DNA from: Deinococcales bacterium
Lineage (GTDB): Bacteria > Deinococcota > Deinococci > Deinococcales > JAAFIG01
Assembly (NCBI GenBank): GCA_013298595.1
Contig: JAAFIG010000014.1
Location: 1 to 64,000, forward strand
DNA length: 64,000 nucleotides
Direction: 5' to 3'
A program made the translations under genes and the position numbers. Below are positions 39,432 to 50,172 of the stretch, piece after piece; position 1 is the first letter of the stretch, and every line of letters starts with the position of its first letter. Below the pieces are notes generated by a model. It did not search any database. It was given only the letters and a program-made list of their open reading frames with translations, and was not told where the DNA came from.

Positions 39432-40253
39432 TAAATCTTTACGTTCAAAGATCAGCATACTGGCAACAATACCAATGGCTGTATAAATCAGCAGTAGTAC
39501 TAAAGATTGCTGAGTGGTATAAGTCGAAGCACGCAATGGCGAATAGGCATCTAGGTGTTCGGTTAAAAGCAGCGGACGTAGCCAAGTAAAAACTTTTAGC
39601 ATACCCATCAGCAAAATAACACCAACACCTGCCAGTGCAGCAGCAGCTGTATTTAAGTACAAAACACCAAAAACAATTGCCAGCACTGCTATTGGAGCCA
39701 GAATCACACCAGCCACCAAATACCCCTGCGCTAATTCGGCTAATGCCCCAAAAGGCGATAAATCCCCAGCACCGACAAAACCACCTTCGGCTAAACCAGT
39801 GCCGCCATTAAAGGTGCCAATACCATAGCGAATACCACCAATCACTAAACCACCAATCAGTGTGCTCATTAAAAGCAAAAACGGGTATAAAATAGCAATA
39901 AACAACTTAGAAAGAATAACTCGAGTTCTCGAGACTGGACGCAATAACAATGGGCGCAAAGTACCCCAGTCCATTTCACCGCCAACCAATTCGGCGCATG
40001 TGACAGCGGTTAAAAGCGGTAACATAAATGGCATCATGATGTACAACGCCATACCAGGTACTTGCCAACCAGAAACCAGTAACACATCGGCACCAATCAC
40101 TTCGGCAATGCCTTCGTCTGGGGCAAGCGTTAAAATAGCAGGTAAAATAAATGCCACCAACAAACCAAGTTTGACACTACGAAAACCCAGTAATTTCTTA
40201 AACTCGAGTGAGAGTACACCGTAACCAGCTTGGGTTGACCAATTTTTTGTCAT
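39429..40253 (-). CDS. ABC-2 type transporter permease
   Basis: Hydrophobic helices; ELVGGEMDWGTLRPLLLRPVSRTRVILSKL typical of ABC-2 permeases. Confidence 0.88.
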   Translation of the reverse strand: MTKNWSTQAGYGVLSLEFKKLLGFRSVKLGLLVAFILPAILTLAPDEGIAEVIGADVLLVSGWQVPGMALYIMMPFMLPLLTAVTCAELVGGEMDWGTLRPLLLRPVSRTRVILSKLFIAILYPFLLLMSTLIGGLVIGGIRYGIGTFNGGTGLAEGGFVGAGDLSPFGALAELAQGYLVAGVILAPIAVLAIVFGVLYLNTAAAALAGVGVILLMGMLKVFTWLRPLLLTEHLDAYSPLRASTYTTQQSLVLLLIYTAIGIVASMLIFERKDL

Positions 40254-40305
40254 GGGGATTCCTTTAGACTACAAAGTTATACGATTTTTATCTCGAGCGA
40301 TGATC

Positions 40306-41286
40306 TTAGAATTCGCGTTCAACACGTTCGCGGTAGTATTCGTACAAATCAAAATGATCTGGGTTAGCTTCAAACATGCGGATACCTTCGACTGCTAAAG
40401 CTCGAATGGCTTCAGGGGCACGAAGTTCAGAATCCAAATGAGCAATCACATAAGGCGAACGGGCAAATGAACGGGTCACAAAAGGTTGCGTGGACAGAGC
40501 CGCCGCTGCTCGAGGGGCATCATCTACACGGAAACGAAACGCGGTACTACGCGCACCAAGGTCTACTTCGTCGAGCAATTTGCCACTCGAGAGAATACCC
40601 ACACGATGGGCATACTGCGAAACTTCCCGCAAGTGATGGGTAGATAAAATCACGGCTGTGCCAGAAGCTGCCATGTTAGAAAGCACACGATGCACTAAGT
40701 TAATACCAAGCGGGTCTAAACCACTGGTCGGTTCGTCCAAAACCAAAACTCGAGGGTTGGTGAGAATAGCGGCGGCTAAACCAAGACGTTGGCGTTGACC
40801 CAAACTATATTCTTTAACAATACGGTCCTGCATTCGTAATAATTCCACCAGTGTTAAAACCTCGCGGATACGGTTTTCATCCAGTTTTAAGGTTTCGCGT
40901 AAATCTGTGCCATAACCAAAACCACCCGCTAGTTTTGCATGGGCTTGTAAATTTTCTTTACCTGTCATGTGTGGATAAAAAGCTGCTGGCGCTTCGACTA
41001 CTGCACCCAAAGCACGCCGAACTTGCGAACCGCCTGTGTGTACATCCTTACCGCATAACAACATTTTACCCGCAGTTGGATAAGACAGCCCTGTGATAAT
41101 CCGAATAATCGTGGTTTTACCAGCGCCATTAGGTCCGGCTAAAGCATAGACTTCGCCAGGTAAAACCTGAAACGAAACATTATCCAGCACAGGATAACGA
41201 CCATATCGCTTAGAGACACCTCGGACTTCAATTGCAGGTTCTTTCGCCGTCAGAACAGTACGGGCTGGGGCAACAAATTCAGTCAT
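40306..41286 (-). CDS. ABC transporter ATP-binding protein
   Basis: LAGPNGAGKTTIIRI, YSLGQRQRLGLA, VLVLDEPTSGLDP. Confidence 0.95.
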   Translation of the reverse strand: MTEFVAPARTVLTAKEPAIEVRGVSKRYGRYPVLDNVSFQVLPGEVYALAGPNGAGKTTIIRIITGLSYPTAGKMLLCGKDVHTGGSQVRRALGAVVEAPAAFYPHMTGKENLQAHAKLAGGFGYGTDLRETLKLDENRIREVLTLVELLRMQDRIVKEYSLGQRQRLGLAAAILTNPRVLVLDEPTSGLDPLGINLVHRVLSNMAASGTAVILSTHHLREVSQYAHRVGILSSGKLLDEVDLGARSTAFRFRVDDAPRAAAALSTQPFVTRSFARSPYVIAHLDSELRAPEAIRALAVEGIRMFEANPDHFDLYEYYRERVEREF

Positions 41287-41301
41287 TAAGAACAGTTTAC
41301 A

Positions 41302-42030
41302 TTACAAATCGCTTCCAGCGTCAGATTCATTCCAAACTGGTACGATTCGCCGAAAAGTCTCGAGCGGAATACGTTCAGGTAATCTTGAAAGAAAACCAAC
41401 TGTGGACAGCGCTTGGGTGCGGTGAGCTGCAATAGCACGAAGTTTTGGTACTAGATAAGCTGTCACATCCCGAAAATGGGTTGGCGGCAACCAAGTATCT
41501 GCCCAGTCTGGATTTAAAAGCACAGGATTGGCAAATGAGTACACTTTGGTACCACGTGCCAAATGCCCACCTTGCTCGAGCGCAGCCATAGCCACTTGAT
41601 GCGAAGCAATATGGTCTGGATGGCGATTCGAGCCATCAGCAGGAAAAGTAATCACAATTTTAGGTTGCCAAGTCTCGAGCAAGGCTAAAACTTGAGCAGT
41701 TGCTTCTGGTACAAAATCTTGTAAACCACCCAAAAATTGGGCTGGAGCAGCATCTTGATGATTGCTGGTGCGTTCGGCAGGTGCAGCGTCAGGAAAATCG
41801 AGTTGCACAAAATTTGTCACAGAAACAGCTTTGACACTTTCAAGCAATTCCAAAGCACGAAACTCAGGCAGTTCTTCTTGTGAACACAAACCAAGGCTGC
41901 GCCCACTCGAGCCTTTGGTTAAGGTAATTAAACCTGTTTTTAAGCCCTTTGCCGCAAACTCGGCAAGCGTTCCACCAGTTCCGTAGCATTCGTCGTCGGG
42001 ATGAGCCACAATTAAACAAAGATCAAGCAC
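41302..42030 (-). CDS. PIG-L family deacetylase (GTG start)
   Basis: LCLIVAHPDDECYGTGGTLAEFAAKG; HPDH motif NRHPDHIASH. Confidence 0.88.
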   Translation of the reverse strand: MLDLCLIVAHPDDECYGTGGTLAEFAAKGLKTGLITLTKGSSGRSLGLCSQEELPEFRALELLESVKAVSVTNFVQLDFPDAAPAERTSNHQDAAPAQFLGGLQDFVPEATAQVLALLETWQPKIVITFPADGSNRHPDHIASHQVAMAALEQGGHLARGTKVYSFANPVLLNPDWADTWLPPTHFRDVTAYLVPKLRAIAAHRTQALSTVGFLSRLPERIPLETFRRIVPVWNESDAGSDL

Positions 42031-42135
42031 ATGACAAGCATACCGCAATCTTACAAAGCTCGAGTTATGATAAACCACAATGCAGCAAGCTCCGCAGTTA
42101 TTCACAAAAAGCACTCGAGTTATGAAACAGCTTTT

Positions 42136-43023
42136 ATGATAAATGCCTTACTCGAGGTGATTTTACCTGTTTTGTTTGTGGTCTTAGCTGGTGTTGCCTT
42201 TGGACGTTTTCTCAAACCAGATGCACAAACCATTTCCAAAGTCACACTGTATGCCTTATCGCCAAGTTTAGCCTTTTACAGTCTCGCTCACACCGAAGCT
42301 AAACTCGAGAGTGCTGTCAAAATTTTATTGGCATATATTTTGTTTGTACTGATTATGGGTCGGGTAACTTGGCTGTCAAGCCGCGACCAAACCGATGAAA
42401 CTCGGCGAGCAATGGTAGCTGGCGTGATAACAGGGAACAATGGCAATTTTGGATTACCAATATCACTCTTTGCCTTTGGACAAGCAGGACTCGAGCTAAA
42501 CTTAGTTGTTTTTACCATCAGCATGTTTATGACTTTTGTGGTCACACCCAGCGTGCTCCGCGATGGTAGCTGGCGCTCGAGAATCAAAACTGTGCTCACA
42601 TTGCCATTGATATGGGCAGCATTGGCAGGCGTACTCCTCAATGTACTCGATCTGCAAATACCCACAGGTTTTGACCGAGGCATTAAACTCCTTGCTGATG
42701 CAGCCGTACCAATGCTGCTGCTCAGCCTTGGTCTACAAGTCGGCTCGAGTGGCTTACCAACCCTATCTCGAGCCTTAATTCGCACTGTTGCTTTGCGTTT
42801 GATTCTTGGACCCTTTATTGCCTTATTTCTGGCTTGGTTGGTTGGGGCAAACGGACTCGAGCGCGGCGTACTGATTCTCTCGAGCGCCATGCCCACAGCA
42901 ATCAACGCGTTCTTAATCGCTCAAGAACTCAAAGCTGATAGCAAACTTTTATCAGGTATTGTGATTCTAACAACGCTATTTAGCATTCCTGTGATTGCGA
43001 TTGTCGTAACATTACTGCGTTAA
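42136..43023 (+). CDS. AEC (auxin efflux carrier) family transporter
   Basis: Ten-helix protein starting MINALLEVILPVLFVVLAGVAFGRFLKP. Confidence 0.88.
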   Translation: MINALLEVILPVLFVVLAGVAFGRFLKPDAQTISKVTLYALSPSLAFYSLAHTEAKLESAVKILLAYILFVLIMGRVTWLSSRDQTDETRRAMVAGVITGNNGNFGLPISLFAFGQAGLELNLVVFTISMFMTFVVTPSVLRDGSWRSRIKTVLTLPLIWAALAGVLLNVLDLQIPTGFDRGIKLLADAAVPMLLLSLGLQVGSSGLPTLSRALIRTVALRLILGPFIALFLAWLVGANGLERGVLILSSAMPTAINAFLIAQELKADSKLLSGIVILTTLFSIPVIAIVVTLLR

Positions 43024-43586
43024 ATCTCGAATGGCACGTCTTCATAGATTTCCTTGAGCGTCATAGAAAAATCCGCACAACTAAACTCGAGTGAGCCTGT
43101 TTCCTCGAGAATACTGTACTCCCAAGTTCCAGCAGCATTGCGTTTATAGCACTCGAGAAATTTCTTATCTTGGCGTACTAGCACATACATTTTCAGGCTT
43201 GGAATCTTTTGATAATTGAACAACTTTTCACCACGGTCAATATCTTCTGTGCTATCAGATAGAACTTCGACGATGAGGCAAGGATTTATAATGAGCAAGT
43301 GATTGACATCATCATCGCAACTGACCACAACATCTGGATAATAGCCAACACCATTTGGGGTGCGAAGTTTGACGTTTTCCATATACGCCCCACAGTTTGC
43401 TTTGCTGCGAACCGCGATTCTGGCTTTGGCATAGATATTTCCAGTAATGACATTATGAAATTTTGTAGCACCAGCCATTGCGAACATAAAACCATCCACA
43501 AATTCATGGCGGGTTGTAGCGGTTTCCTCGAGTTCAAGGTACTGCTCGACGGTCAGCCGTTCGGTGTTCGTGGCGACTCTAGGCAT
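43020..43586 (-). CDS. Uma2 family restriction endonuclease-like protein
   Basis: LTVEQYLELEETATTRHEFVDGFMFAMAG...YYPDVVVSCDD...CLIVEVLSDSTEDIDRGEKLFNYQKIPSLKMYVLV. Confidence 0.93.
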   Translation of the reverse strand: MPRVATNTERLTVEQYLELEETATTRHEFVDGFMFAMAGATKFHNVITGNIYAKARIAVRSKANCGAYMENVKLRTPNGVGYYPDVVVSCDDDVNHLLIINPCLIVEVLSDSTEDIDRGEKLFNYQKIPSLKMYVLVRQDKKFLECYKRNAAGTWEYSILEETGSLEFSCADFSMTLKEIYEDVPFEI

Positions 43587-43691
43587 GGGTTTAGTATAGC
43601 GAGGTCGGGTTAATTTGCCAAATTCACTACCGTTTTTGAACAAATATTTGAACTCGAGAAGCCGGTGCTGATGCTTGAGTCATAACAAAAA

Positions 43692-43720
43692 CCACGTTGC
43701 TCTCAAGTTTTGCAACGTGG
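43692..43720 (-). terminator. Rho-independent terminator
   Basis: CCACGTTGC...GCAACGTGG with T-run on the minus strand. Confidence 0.75.
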
Positions 43721-43739
43721 CAGTCAAGGGTTGAGGATT

Positions 43740-45104
43740 TTATTGGGTATTGGCAATGGTCAATTCTAATTCTTGGAGGATTCCTGTAAAGGAAGTCCAC
43801 CCGTCATCTACCTGTACAAGCCAATTTCCAGCCACAGCCGAACCATTCAAAACTGATAATGGATTCTGCGGTTTAACAAATCCTACACAAGTGGGAGCAG
43901 AGGTATAGCACCTTGCTGCAACAGTTGAACTTGCAGCGTCATCAAATGTGACATCAATATCTTGATCACTGTTAAAAGAAGAAGAAGTATCTAAAAATAA
44001 AATTACAGTTGTGTTGTTAGGAGCAGTCAGTCGAATTCGGAGGTCGCCACGAACCTCATGAGCAATCTTGACGCGTAATGTGACCTTAGAAACATTTCCG
44101 ATTAGATTTGAAACATTGAACGTTTGACTAGCGACGGCTCCATAACTGGCTAAACTCTGCCCAGAACCATCAGGAATCGATTGATTTAAACCAAGTCTTG
44201 TGTAGGTTAAGGTTGGGTATAACATTGCCACAGGTAAGTTTGAAGTTCCAGCCGTGCGAACCGAAGTCATGGTTAATTTTGGTGTAGCAACCGATGTCGA
44301 ATTGCTAAAGACCCGAACTTGTGTACCAACTCCAACATTGGTGGCTCGAGCGGCGGCGGCTGTACCATTCAAAGGTTCTTCAAGGCTTTGAACCACATGC
44401 GAAGCATCGTTTGTGGCAACCACAAAAGTCATGGTGAAACGTGAACCCGAAGTGACATCAGCACTAACAGGAATTTTCATGCTCAGGGCAACCCGACCTG
44501 TTGCGCCAGCCGCAAGACTCCGTAAGTGACTCGAGCCACTTTGCCGCACCACAAAACCATACTCAAGGGCGTTTTCTGTGTTGGTCATCAGACCTGCTGT
44601 TCGTGCATCGCTTGTAAAGGTATCGGCTTCGGCAGTGGAATAAGCCTGTAAATCCGAGAAAAATTCTGCTACGGCAACACTGCCATTCGTACCTTGGGCT
44701 GGGAATACATTTTTAATATTGGTGCTGCTTGGCGCTCCGCTAAAGGCATTGATGCTTTTTAAGGCACTCGAGTTTGAATTTCCAGACTTGGCATAGGCGA
44801 TTAAGCTGAGGTTATTAACTGTGCTGGCTGTGTTATTTTTGATGTTATAAACGGCAGTCAAAGTACGCAAACCACCAGCATCTAAGCTCACGAAACTATT
44901 AAATGTGACTTGAATATCACTGTCTGATTTCGGAGTTAAGGCGCTATTTTTTAGCCTAGAAGCGGCAAAAACAGGGTTTTCTCGACTGCCCATTTGAATT
45001 TCTAAAGTACCAAGTACTTTTGGTTGTGCAATATTTGGTTGACTGGTTTGCCCACAACTCAACGTCAAGATTGCCAATGTTGGAATAAGTAAAAACTGTT
45101 TCAT
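43740..45104 (-). CDS. secreted lipoprotein with C-terminal proprotein-convertase P-domain
   Basis: Lipobox-like MKQFLLIPTLAILTLSCG; C-terminal KVTLRVKIAHEVRGDLRIRLTAPNNTTVILF...GNWLVQVDDGWTSFTGILQELELTI. Confidence 0.75.
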   Translation of the reverse strand: MKQFLLIPTLAILTLSCGQTSQPNIAQPKVLGTLEIQMGSRENPVFAASRLKNSALTPKSDSDIQVTFNSFVSLDAGGLRTLTAVYNIKNNTASTVNNLSLIAYAKSGNSNSSALKSINAFSGAPSSTNIKNVFPAQGTNGSVAVAEFFSDLQAYSTAEADTFTSDARTAGLMTNTENALEYGFVVRQSGSSHLRSLAAGATGRVALSMKIPVSADVTSGSRFTMTFVVATNDASHVVQSLEEPLNGTAAAARATNVGVGTQVRVFSNSTSVATPKLTMTSVRTAGTSNLPVAMLYPTLTYTRLGLNQSIPDGSGQSLASYGAVASQTFNVSNLIGNVSKVTLRVKIAHEVRGDLRIRLTAPNNTTVILFLDTSSSFNSDQDIDVTFDDAASSTVAARCYTSAPTCVGFVKPQNPLSVLNGSAVAGNWLVQVDDGWTSFTGILQELELTIANTQ

Positions 45105-45424
45105 TGCTCCTCCGAAGGTGCATCAAGAAAATCCTCGAACGACAAGGGTTGCGTTGTCCCTATCGGTAAACTAACCCCAATCACGTCTATAAAGCAGTGC
45201 TGCTCAAGGATAGGTGGTGTGTACGGCAAACTTTGAAACTTTTTCATTGGAAACACCATAGCAGATCAATAGATAAACGCTTGTGCAGATTTGGCATGTT
45301 GGTACGATGTATTAGTACCCCTATTAGTGACAACAAAATATTGCATCGTAACTCGAGGCGTACTACACTGTCCTCATCACCTCGAGCGGTTAGAATCCTG
45401 ACTCGAGAAACAAGGAGATTGATT

Positions 45425-48148
45425 ATGGTCAAGAATTCTTTTGGAGCGCGTGAAACCCTCGAGGTTAGTGGCAAGAAATATTATTACTACCGACTCGAGA
45501 AACTAACCGAACTTGGATATGATTTAAGCAAACTGCCATTCAGCATTAAAATCATGCTCGAGAGCTTACTGCGTAATTGCAACAATTACGATGTCACCGA
45601 AAATGATGTCAAACAACTGGCTGCTTACAATGCTGCCGCTCCGCTCGAAGTCGAAATTCCTTTTAAACTGGCTCGAGTCATTTTGCAAGACTTTACGGGT
45701 GTTCCCGTTGTTGTGGATTTAGCCAGTATGCGCCACGCCATGAAAGCCCTTGGTGGCGACGAAAAGAAAATTAACCCTATCGTGCCAGTCGATTTGGTGA
45801 TTGACCATAGCGTGCAAGTAGATTACTACGGATCAGCCGAAGCTCTACTCAAAAACTCTGAACTCGAGTTTGAACGCAACCTCGAGCGCTACGAATTTTT
45901 GCGTTGGGGGCAGCAAGCCCTTGATAATTTCGGGGTTGTACCACCTGCTAGTGGCATTGTGCACCAAGTGAACCTCGAGTATTTGGCTAAAGGCGTGATG
46001 AGTAAAGCCGAAGAAGATGGTCTCGAAGTATTATTTCCCGATAGCCTCGTTGGTACTGACAGCCACACCACCATGATTAACGGACTTGGCATTGTTGGTT
46101 GGGGCGTTGGTGGTATCGAAGCCGAAGCTGTGATGCTTGGGCAACCGTTGTATATGTTGACCCCAGAAGTCGTGGGCTTCAAGGTCTCGGGCAAGTTGCC
46201 AGAAGGCAGCACTGCCACCGATCTCGCCTTAGTTGTGACACAGATGCTACGTAAACACAATGTGGTTGGCAAATTCGTTGAATTCTACGGTTCAGGTTTA
46301 AGCAGCATGACCCTGCCAGACCGCGCCACCATCGCCAATATGGCACCAGAATACGGCGCGACTATGGGCTTTTTTCCAATGGACGACGAAGCCATGCGCT
46401 TTATGAAACGCACTGGGCGCTTAGACATGGAAGTCGAAGTGCTCGAGGCGTACATGAAAGCCAACGGCTTGTACCGCACGGATAACACCCCAGACCCAGT
46501 GTTCTCGAGTTTGATCGAACTGGATTTAAGCACCGTCAAACCAAGTCTCGCAGGTCCAGCCCGTCCGCAAGACCGCGTGTTGATGTCGGACATGCCAAAA
46601 GTCTTTGCCGAAGCATTAACCGCACCCAAAGACAAGCGCGGTTATGCCCTAGAAGGCGCTAAACTCGAGAGCAAAGGCACAGTCAAAAACTTTAATGGGT
46701 TCAATGGGCAAATTGGTCATGGTGATGTCGTCATTGCTGCAATCACAAGTTGCACCAATACATCGAATCCAAGCGTGATGATTGGTGCTGGTTTGCTTGC
46801 TAAAAAAGCCATCGAGAAAGGCTTAACCGTTAAACCTTGGGTCAAAACCAGTCTGGCTCCAGGCTCGAGAGTCGTAACAGCTTATTTGGACGACGCAGGT
46901 TTAACGCCATACCTCGATCAACTTGGTTTCCAAACTGTGGGTTATGGTTGCACCACTTGTATTGGCAATTCTGGACCCCTGCCAGACGAACTGGTGGCTG
47001 CCATAAACGAAGGGGACTTGGTAGCTGCCAGCGTTTTATCGGGCAACCGCAACTTTGAAGGTCGGGTCAATCCACACGTTCGCGCCAATTACCTTGCTTC
47101 ACCGCCATTGGTTGTCGCATACGCCATAGCAGGTACAGTCAAACTTAACCTCGAGACAGAACCGCTGGGCAACGACAAGAACGGCAACCCTGTGTATTTA
47201 AAAGATATTTTCCCCTCAAGTGCCGAAATCCAAGCGGCGATGGATGCCACAATCACCGCCGATAAATTCCGTCGCATTTACGATGGTATTGCCCAAAGTA
47301 ACGCGCAATGGAATGCTATTCCAGTTAAAGGTGGCGACTTATTCAACTTTGATGCTAACAGCACCTATGTGCAAAACCCACCGTACTTTGAAGGTTTAAC
47401 CATGCAAGTTGGCACCATCCAACCGATTCATGGCGCAAAAGTGCTGCTGAAACTCGGAGACAGCATCACCACCGATCATATCTCCCCTGCTGGCGCGTTT
47501 AACGCCAAATCACCTGCTGGTAAATACCTCAACGACCTTGGTGTTCCCGTAGCCGATTTCAACTCGTATGGCTCGAGACGTGGTAATGACCGTGTGATGA
47601 CTCGAGGCACATTCGCCAATATCCGCATCAAGAATCAATTAGCTCCTGGCACAGAAGGTGGCGTGACCACATACTTGCCAACAAACGAAGTGATGAGTGT
47701 TTACGATGCCGCCATGCAATACAAAGCCTCGAGTACGCCATTGGTTGTACTTGGCGGCAAAGATTACGGCATGGGTTCATCGAGGGACTGGGCAGCCAAA
47801 GGCACGATGTTACTCGGAGCTAAAGCCGTGATCGTCGAATCATTTGAACGCATTCACCGCAGCAATTTGGTTGGTATGGGCGTATTACCACTTCAATACA
47901 AAGACGGGCAAAATGCTGAAAGCCTTGGTTTAACTGGACTCGAGACATTCGATTTCGTCATTGGTGACGACCTCAAACCACGCCAAGACATCACTGCTCG
48001 AGTTACCAGCCCCGATGGTAGCACTCGAGAAATTACGCTCTGGTGCCGCATTGACACACCAGTCGAAATTGATTATTACCGCAATGGTGGCATCTTGCAA
48101 TTTGTACTACGGCAACTGGCAAGGGAAAGTATGGCAGTAAAAGCGTAA
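45425..48148 (+). CDS. acnA: aconitate hydratase AcnA
   Basis: [72 protein letters not shown] supports start 45425. Confidence 0.97.
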   Translation: MVKNSFGARETLEVSGKKYYYYRLEKLTELGYDLSKLPFSIKIMLESLLRNCNNYDVTENDVKQLAAYNAAAPLEVEIPFKLARVILQDFTGVPVVVDLASMRHAMKALGGDEKKINPIVPVDLVIDHSVQVDYYGSAEALLKNSELEFERNLERYEFLRWGQQALDNFGVVPPASGIVHQVNLEYLAKGVMSKAEEDGLEVLFPDSLVGTDSHTTMINGLGIVGWGVGGIEAEAVMLGQPLYMLTPEVVGFKVSGKLPEGSTATDLALVVTQMLRKHNVVGKFVEFYGSGLSSMTLPDRATIANMAPEYGATMGFFPMDDEAMRFMKRTGRLDMEVEVLEAYMKANGLYRTDNTPDPVFSSLIELDLSTVKPSLAGPARPQDRVLMSDMPKVFAEALTAPKDKRGYALEGAKLESKGTVKNFNGFNGQIGHGDVVIAAITSCTNTSNPSVMIGAGLLAKKAIEKGLTVKPWVKTSLAPGSRVVTAYLDDAGLTPYLDQLGFQTVGYGCTTCIGNSGPLPDELVAAINEGDLVAASVLSGNRNFEGRVNPHVRANYLASPPLVVAYAIAGTVKLNLETEPLGNDKNGNPVYLKDIFPSSAEIQAAMDATITADKFRRIYDGIAQSNAQWNAIPVKGGDLFNFDANSTYVQNPPYFEGLTMQVGTIQPIHGAKVLLKLGDSITTDHISPAGAFNAKSPAGKYLNDLGVPVADFNSYGSRRGNDRVMTRGTFANIRIKNQLAPGTEGGVTTYLPTNEVMSVYDAAMQYKASSTPLVVLGGKDYGMGSSRDWAAKGTMLLGAKAVIVESFERIHRSNLVGMGVLPLQYKDGQNAESLGLTGLETFDFVIGDDLKPRQDITARVTSPDGSTREITLWCRIDTPVEIDYYRNGGILQFVLRQLARESMAVKA

Positions 48149-48160
48149 GCATCTATTTCT

Positions 48161-48190
48161 ATAAGAGGCGCAACTTAGTGCGCCTCTTAT
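48161..48190. terminator. Rho-independent terminator after acnA
   Basis: ATAAGAGGCGCAACTTAGTGCGCCTCTTAT. Confidence 0.85.
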
Positions 48191-48220
48191 TTGTTTGGTA
48201 CAGAGTGTAAAATCATTGAC

Positions 48221-48766
48221 ATGGCACAAGTGATCTTTTTGAATGGTGCTTCCAGTTCAGGCAAAACAACGCTGACAAAAGCATTACAATCGCACCTCGA
48301 GAAGCCTTATTTGCATTTTTCAGAGGATACATTCTTTTCGATGCTACCCGAAAAACCTTTGTCTCAAGATGAATTCATGACATATGGATTACGCGTCTAT
48401 GAAGGTTTTGCTCGAGCAGCAAAGGTAATGGTTGAATGCCAAAATAACTTAATTGTAGATACGGTGGCATGGCATCCTGAAAGCATGACGGGTTTTGTCC
48501 GTGCATTCGCGGGAATAAAAGTGCTGGCAGTTGGAGTGCATTGCGATCTCGAGATCTTAGAGATACGCGAACAGCAACGAGGCAACCGCACTGCGGGATT
48601 GGCAAAAAAGCAATTTGACCAAGTTCATGCCCAAGCACTTTATGACATTGAAATTGATACCTCCAAAATGAGTATTAAGCAGTGCGTAGAACTGATTTTG
48701 CAAGCCTTTGAGCACCAAAAACCCAATCATGCGTTTGCCATAATGTACAAGCAACTTAAAAGCTGA
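48221..48766 (+). CDS. chloramphenicol phosphotransferase-like (CPT) P-loop kinase
   Basis: VIFLNGASSSGKTTLTKALQ...LHFSEDTFFSMLP...NLIVDTVAW...VGVHCDLEILEIREQQRGNRTAGLAKKQ. Confidence 0.85.
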   Translation: MAQVIFLNGASSSGKTTLTKALQSHLEKPYLHFSEDTFFSMLPEKPLSQDEFMTYGLRVYEGFARAAKVMVECQNNLIVDTVAWHPESMTGFVRAFAGIKVLAVGVHCDLEILEIREQQRGNRTAGLAKKQFDQVHAQALYDIEIDTSKMSIKQCVELILQAFEHQKPNHAFAIMYKQLKS

Positions 48767-48777
48767 AGTTTGTTGCG

Positions 48778-49557
48778 TCAGTTTTGTCCCCACAAACCAA
48801 CCATTGCCGTTTCCAATCCAGCGAAATCGGATAAGCCTTTTGCTTCATAGCCCACTTCTCGAGCAGCTGTATCGCCATACAAACAAGCAAACTGCACAGG
48901 TTTCTCGAGGCTGGTTAAAAACGGCTGTATCACCGTTTGGCTGTACTCGAGATCATCTAAAGTCAAAGTCTGTTTTACTCCCGCGAACTGTAAAGCAAAA
49001 CGTTCTTGTTGCAATTGCTCGAGCAAGGTTTTAGCTAAACCATGCTCGAGTTGCCACACAGCTCGAGCCACCACTGCACGAACTTCTAATCGCATCGTCT
49101 CGAGATTTGGTGAGTCTGAAACCCACAGTGGAACAACAAGCCAATCTTGAAGTAATTTTTCGGGGAAACGGAATCCAAAATCATTTAAGTAACGGTTTGT
49201 CCACCCGCCCTTTTGATCGTCTAGCAAGGTCAAACCAACTTTATAACTGACCTGATTGGTAAACACAGACTCGAGTTCAAGCAACACTTCTCGAGTTGCA
49301 GCTTCCACATCCAGTGCCAACCAAGTCTCGAGCGCCAGATTGACATGTTCTTTAGCCATTGGATTTGCCGAAACCAGCGGAGGTAAAGACAAATCCGCAG
49401 TACGGTCAGCCTTGCCAACTGTGGCTGCGATGTACGCATCGAAACGTTCTTGTCCTCGAGGAACACGGTAGACCTCGAGCAGTTTTTCTAGGGTTGGCAC
49501 AAACTCGAGTTTCACTAACTGAGTTTGCCGTAAAAACTCTTGGTTCACAATTGCCAA
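48778..49557 (-). CDS. hypothetical protein
   Basis: Long ORF with consistent codon usage and many CTCGAG words; no family recognised. Confidence 0.7.
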   Translation of the reverse strand: MAIVNQEFLRQTQLVKLEFVPTLEKLLEVYRVPRGQERFDAYIAATVGKADRTADLSLPPLVSANPMAKEHVNLALETWLALDVEAATREVLLELESVFTNQVSYKVGLTLLDDQKGGWTNRYLNDFGFRFPEKLLQDWLVVPLWVSDSPNLETMRLEVRAVVARAVWQLEHGLAKTLLEQLQQERFALQFAGVKQTLTLDDLEYSQTVIQPFLTSLEKPVQFACLYGDTAAREVGYEAKGLSDFAGLETAMVGLWGQN

Positions 49558-49566
49558 ATGGCGTAC

Positions 49567-50082
49567 TTATAACGCTTTAATCCAATCCAGCTCGAGTTTA
49601 AATTCTTCTGCTTTTTTATTAGCAATAATAAAACCAAAATGTTCGATATTGCTCGAGTCCAACACAGGGTTTCGCAAAGTATTGCCAAAACGGGTAGGTA
49701 GTAAGCTCTTAAAAGGTATATCCACCTCGAGCCACTGTCCAGCTTGGGTGTTAAATTCAAAACGATAAAGAATTCCTCGAGCCGAACCGGTTCCAATTTG
49801 AAAACCATATCGCTTCCCATCGCCACGCACACGGATTCGTAAACTCGAGAAAGCACTGAGGTTATACTGTCCAGCCCCTGAACGCACGCTGGCAAAACCA
49901 CCATTATTCTCGAGCTTCACTCGCCCAGCAAACTCGAGATTACCTGCCACGATTTTAGCTGTGCTACTCGAGACTCCACCCATGACACCGTCATTGACAA
50001 CATACCAAGTGGTTTGATTAGCTTGTAATTGGAAACTTGAAAGCGCCAATGTAAAAAGAGAAGCACTTAGAACTCGAATCAT
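49567..50082 (-). CDS. secreted CIA30 family protein
   Basis: WYVVNDGVMGGVSSSTAKIVAGNLEFAGRVKLENNGGFASVRS. Confidence 0.85.
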   Translation of the reverse strand: MIRVLSASLFTLALSSFQLQANQTTWYVVNDGVMGGVSSSTAKIVAGNLEFAGRVKLENNGGFASVRSGAGQYNLSAFSSLRIRVRGDGKRYGFQIGTGSARGILYRFEFNTQAGQWLEVDIPFKSLLPTRFGNTLRNPVLDSSNIEHFGFIIANKKAEEFKLELDWIKAL

Positions 50083-50131
50083 GTCTCGAGTTTAATCCCA
50101 TTGCTAGGATAAAAATAGCTTGTAGGTAACA

Positions 50132-50160
50132 AAAAGAATGGGCTTTACGCCCATTCTTTT
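50132..50160 (-). terminator. Rho-independent terminator
   Basis: AAAGAATGGGC..GCCCATTCTTT hairpin with T-run on the minus strand. Confidence 0.8.
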
Positions 50161-50172
50161 AAGCAACAAAGT

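Noticed and set aside
45197-45424. N-terminal extension of acnA in the ORF track
   Set aside because: Translation of this part is low-complexity and unrelated to aconitase; a good RBS (AAGGAG) precedes 45425.
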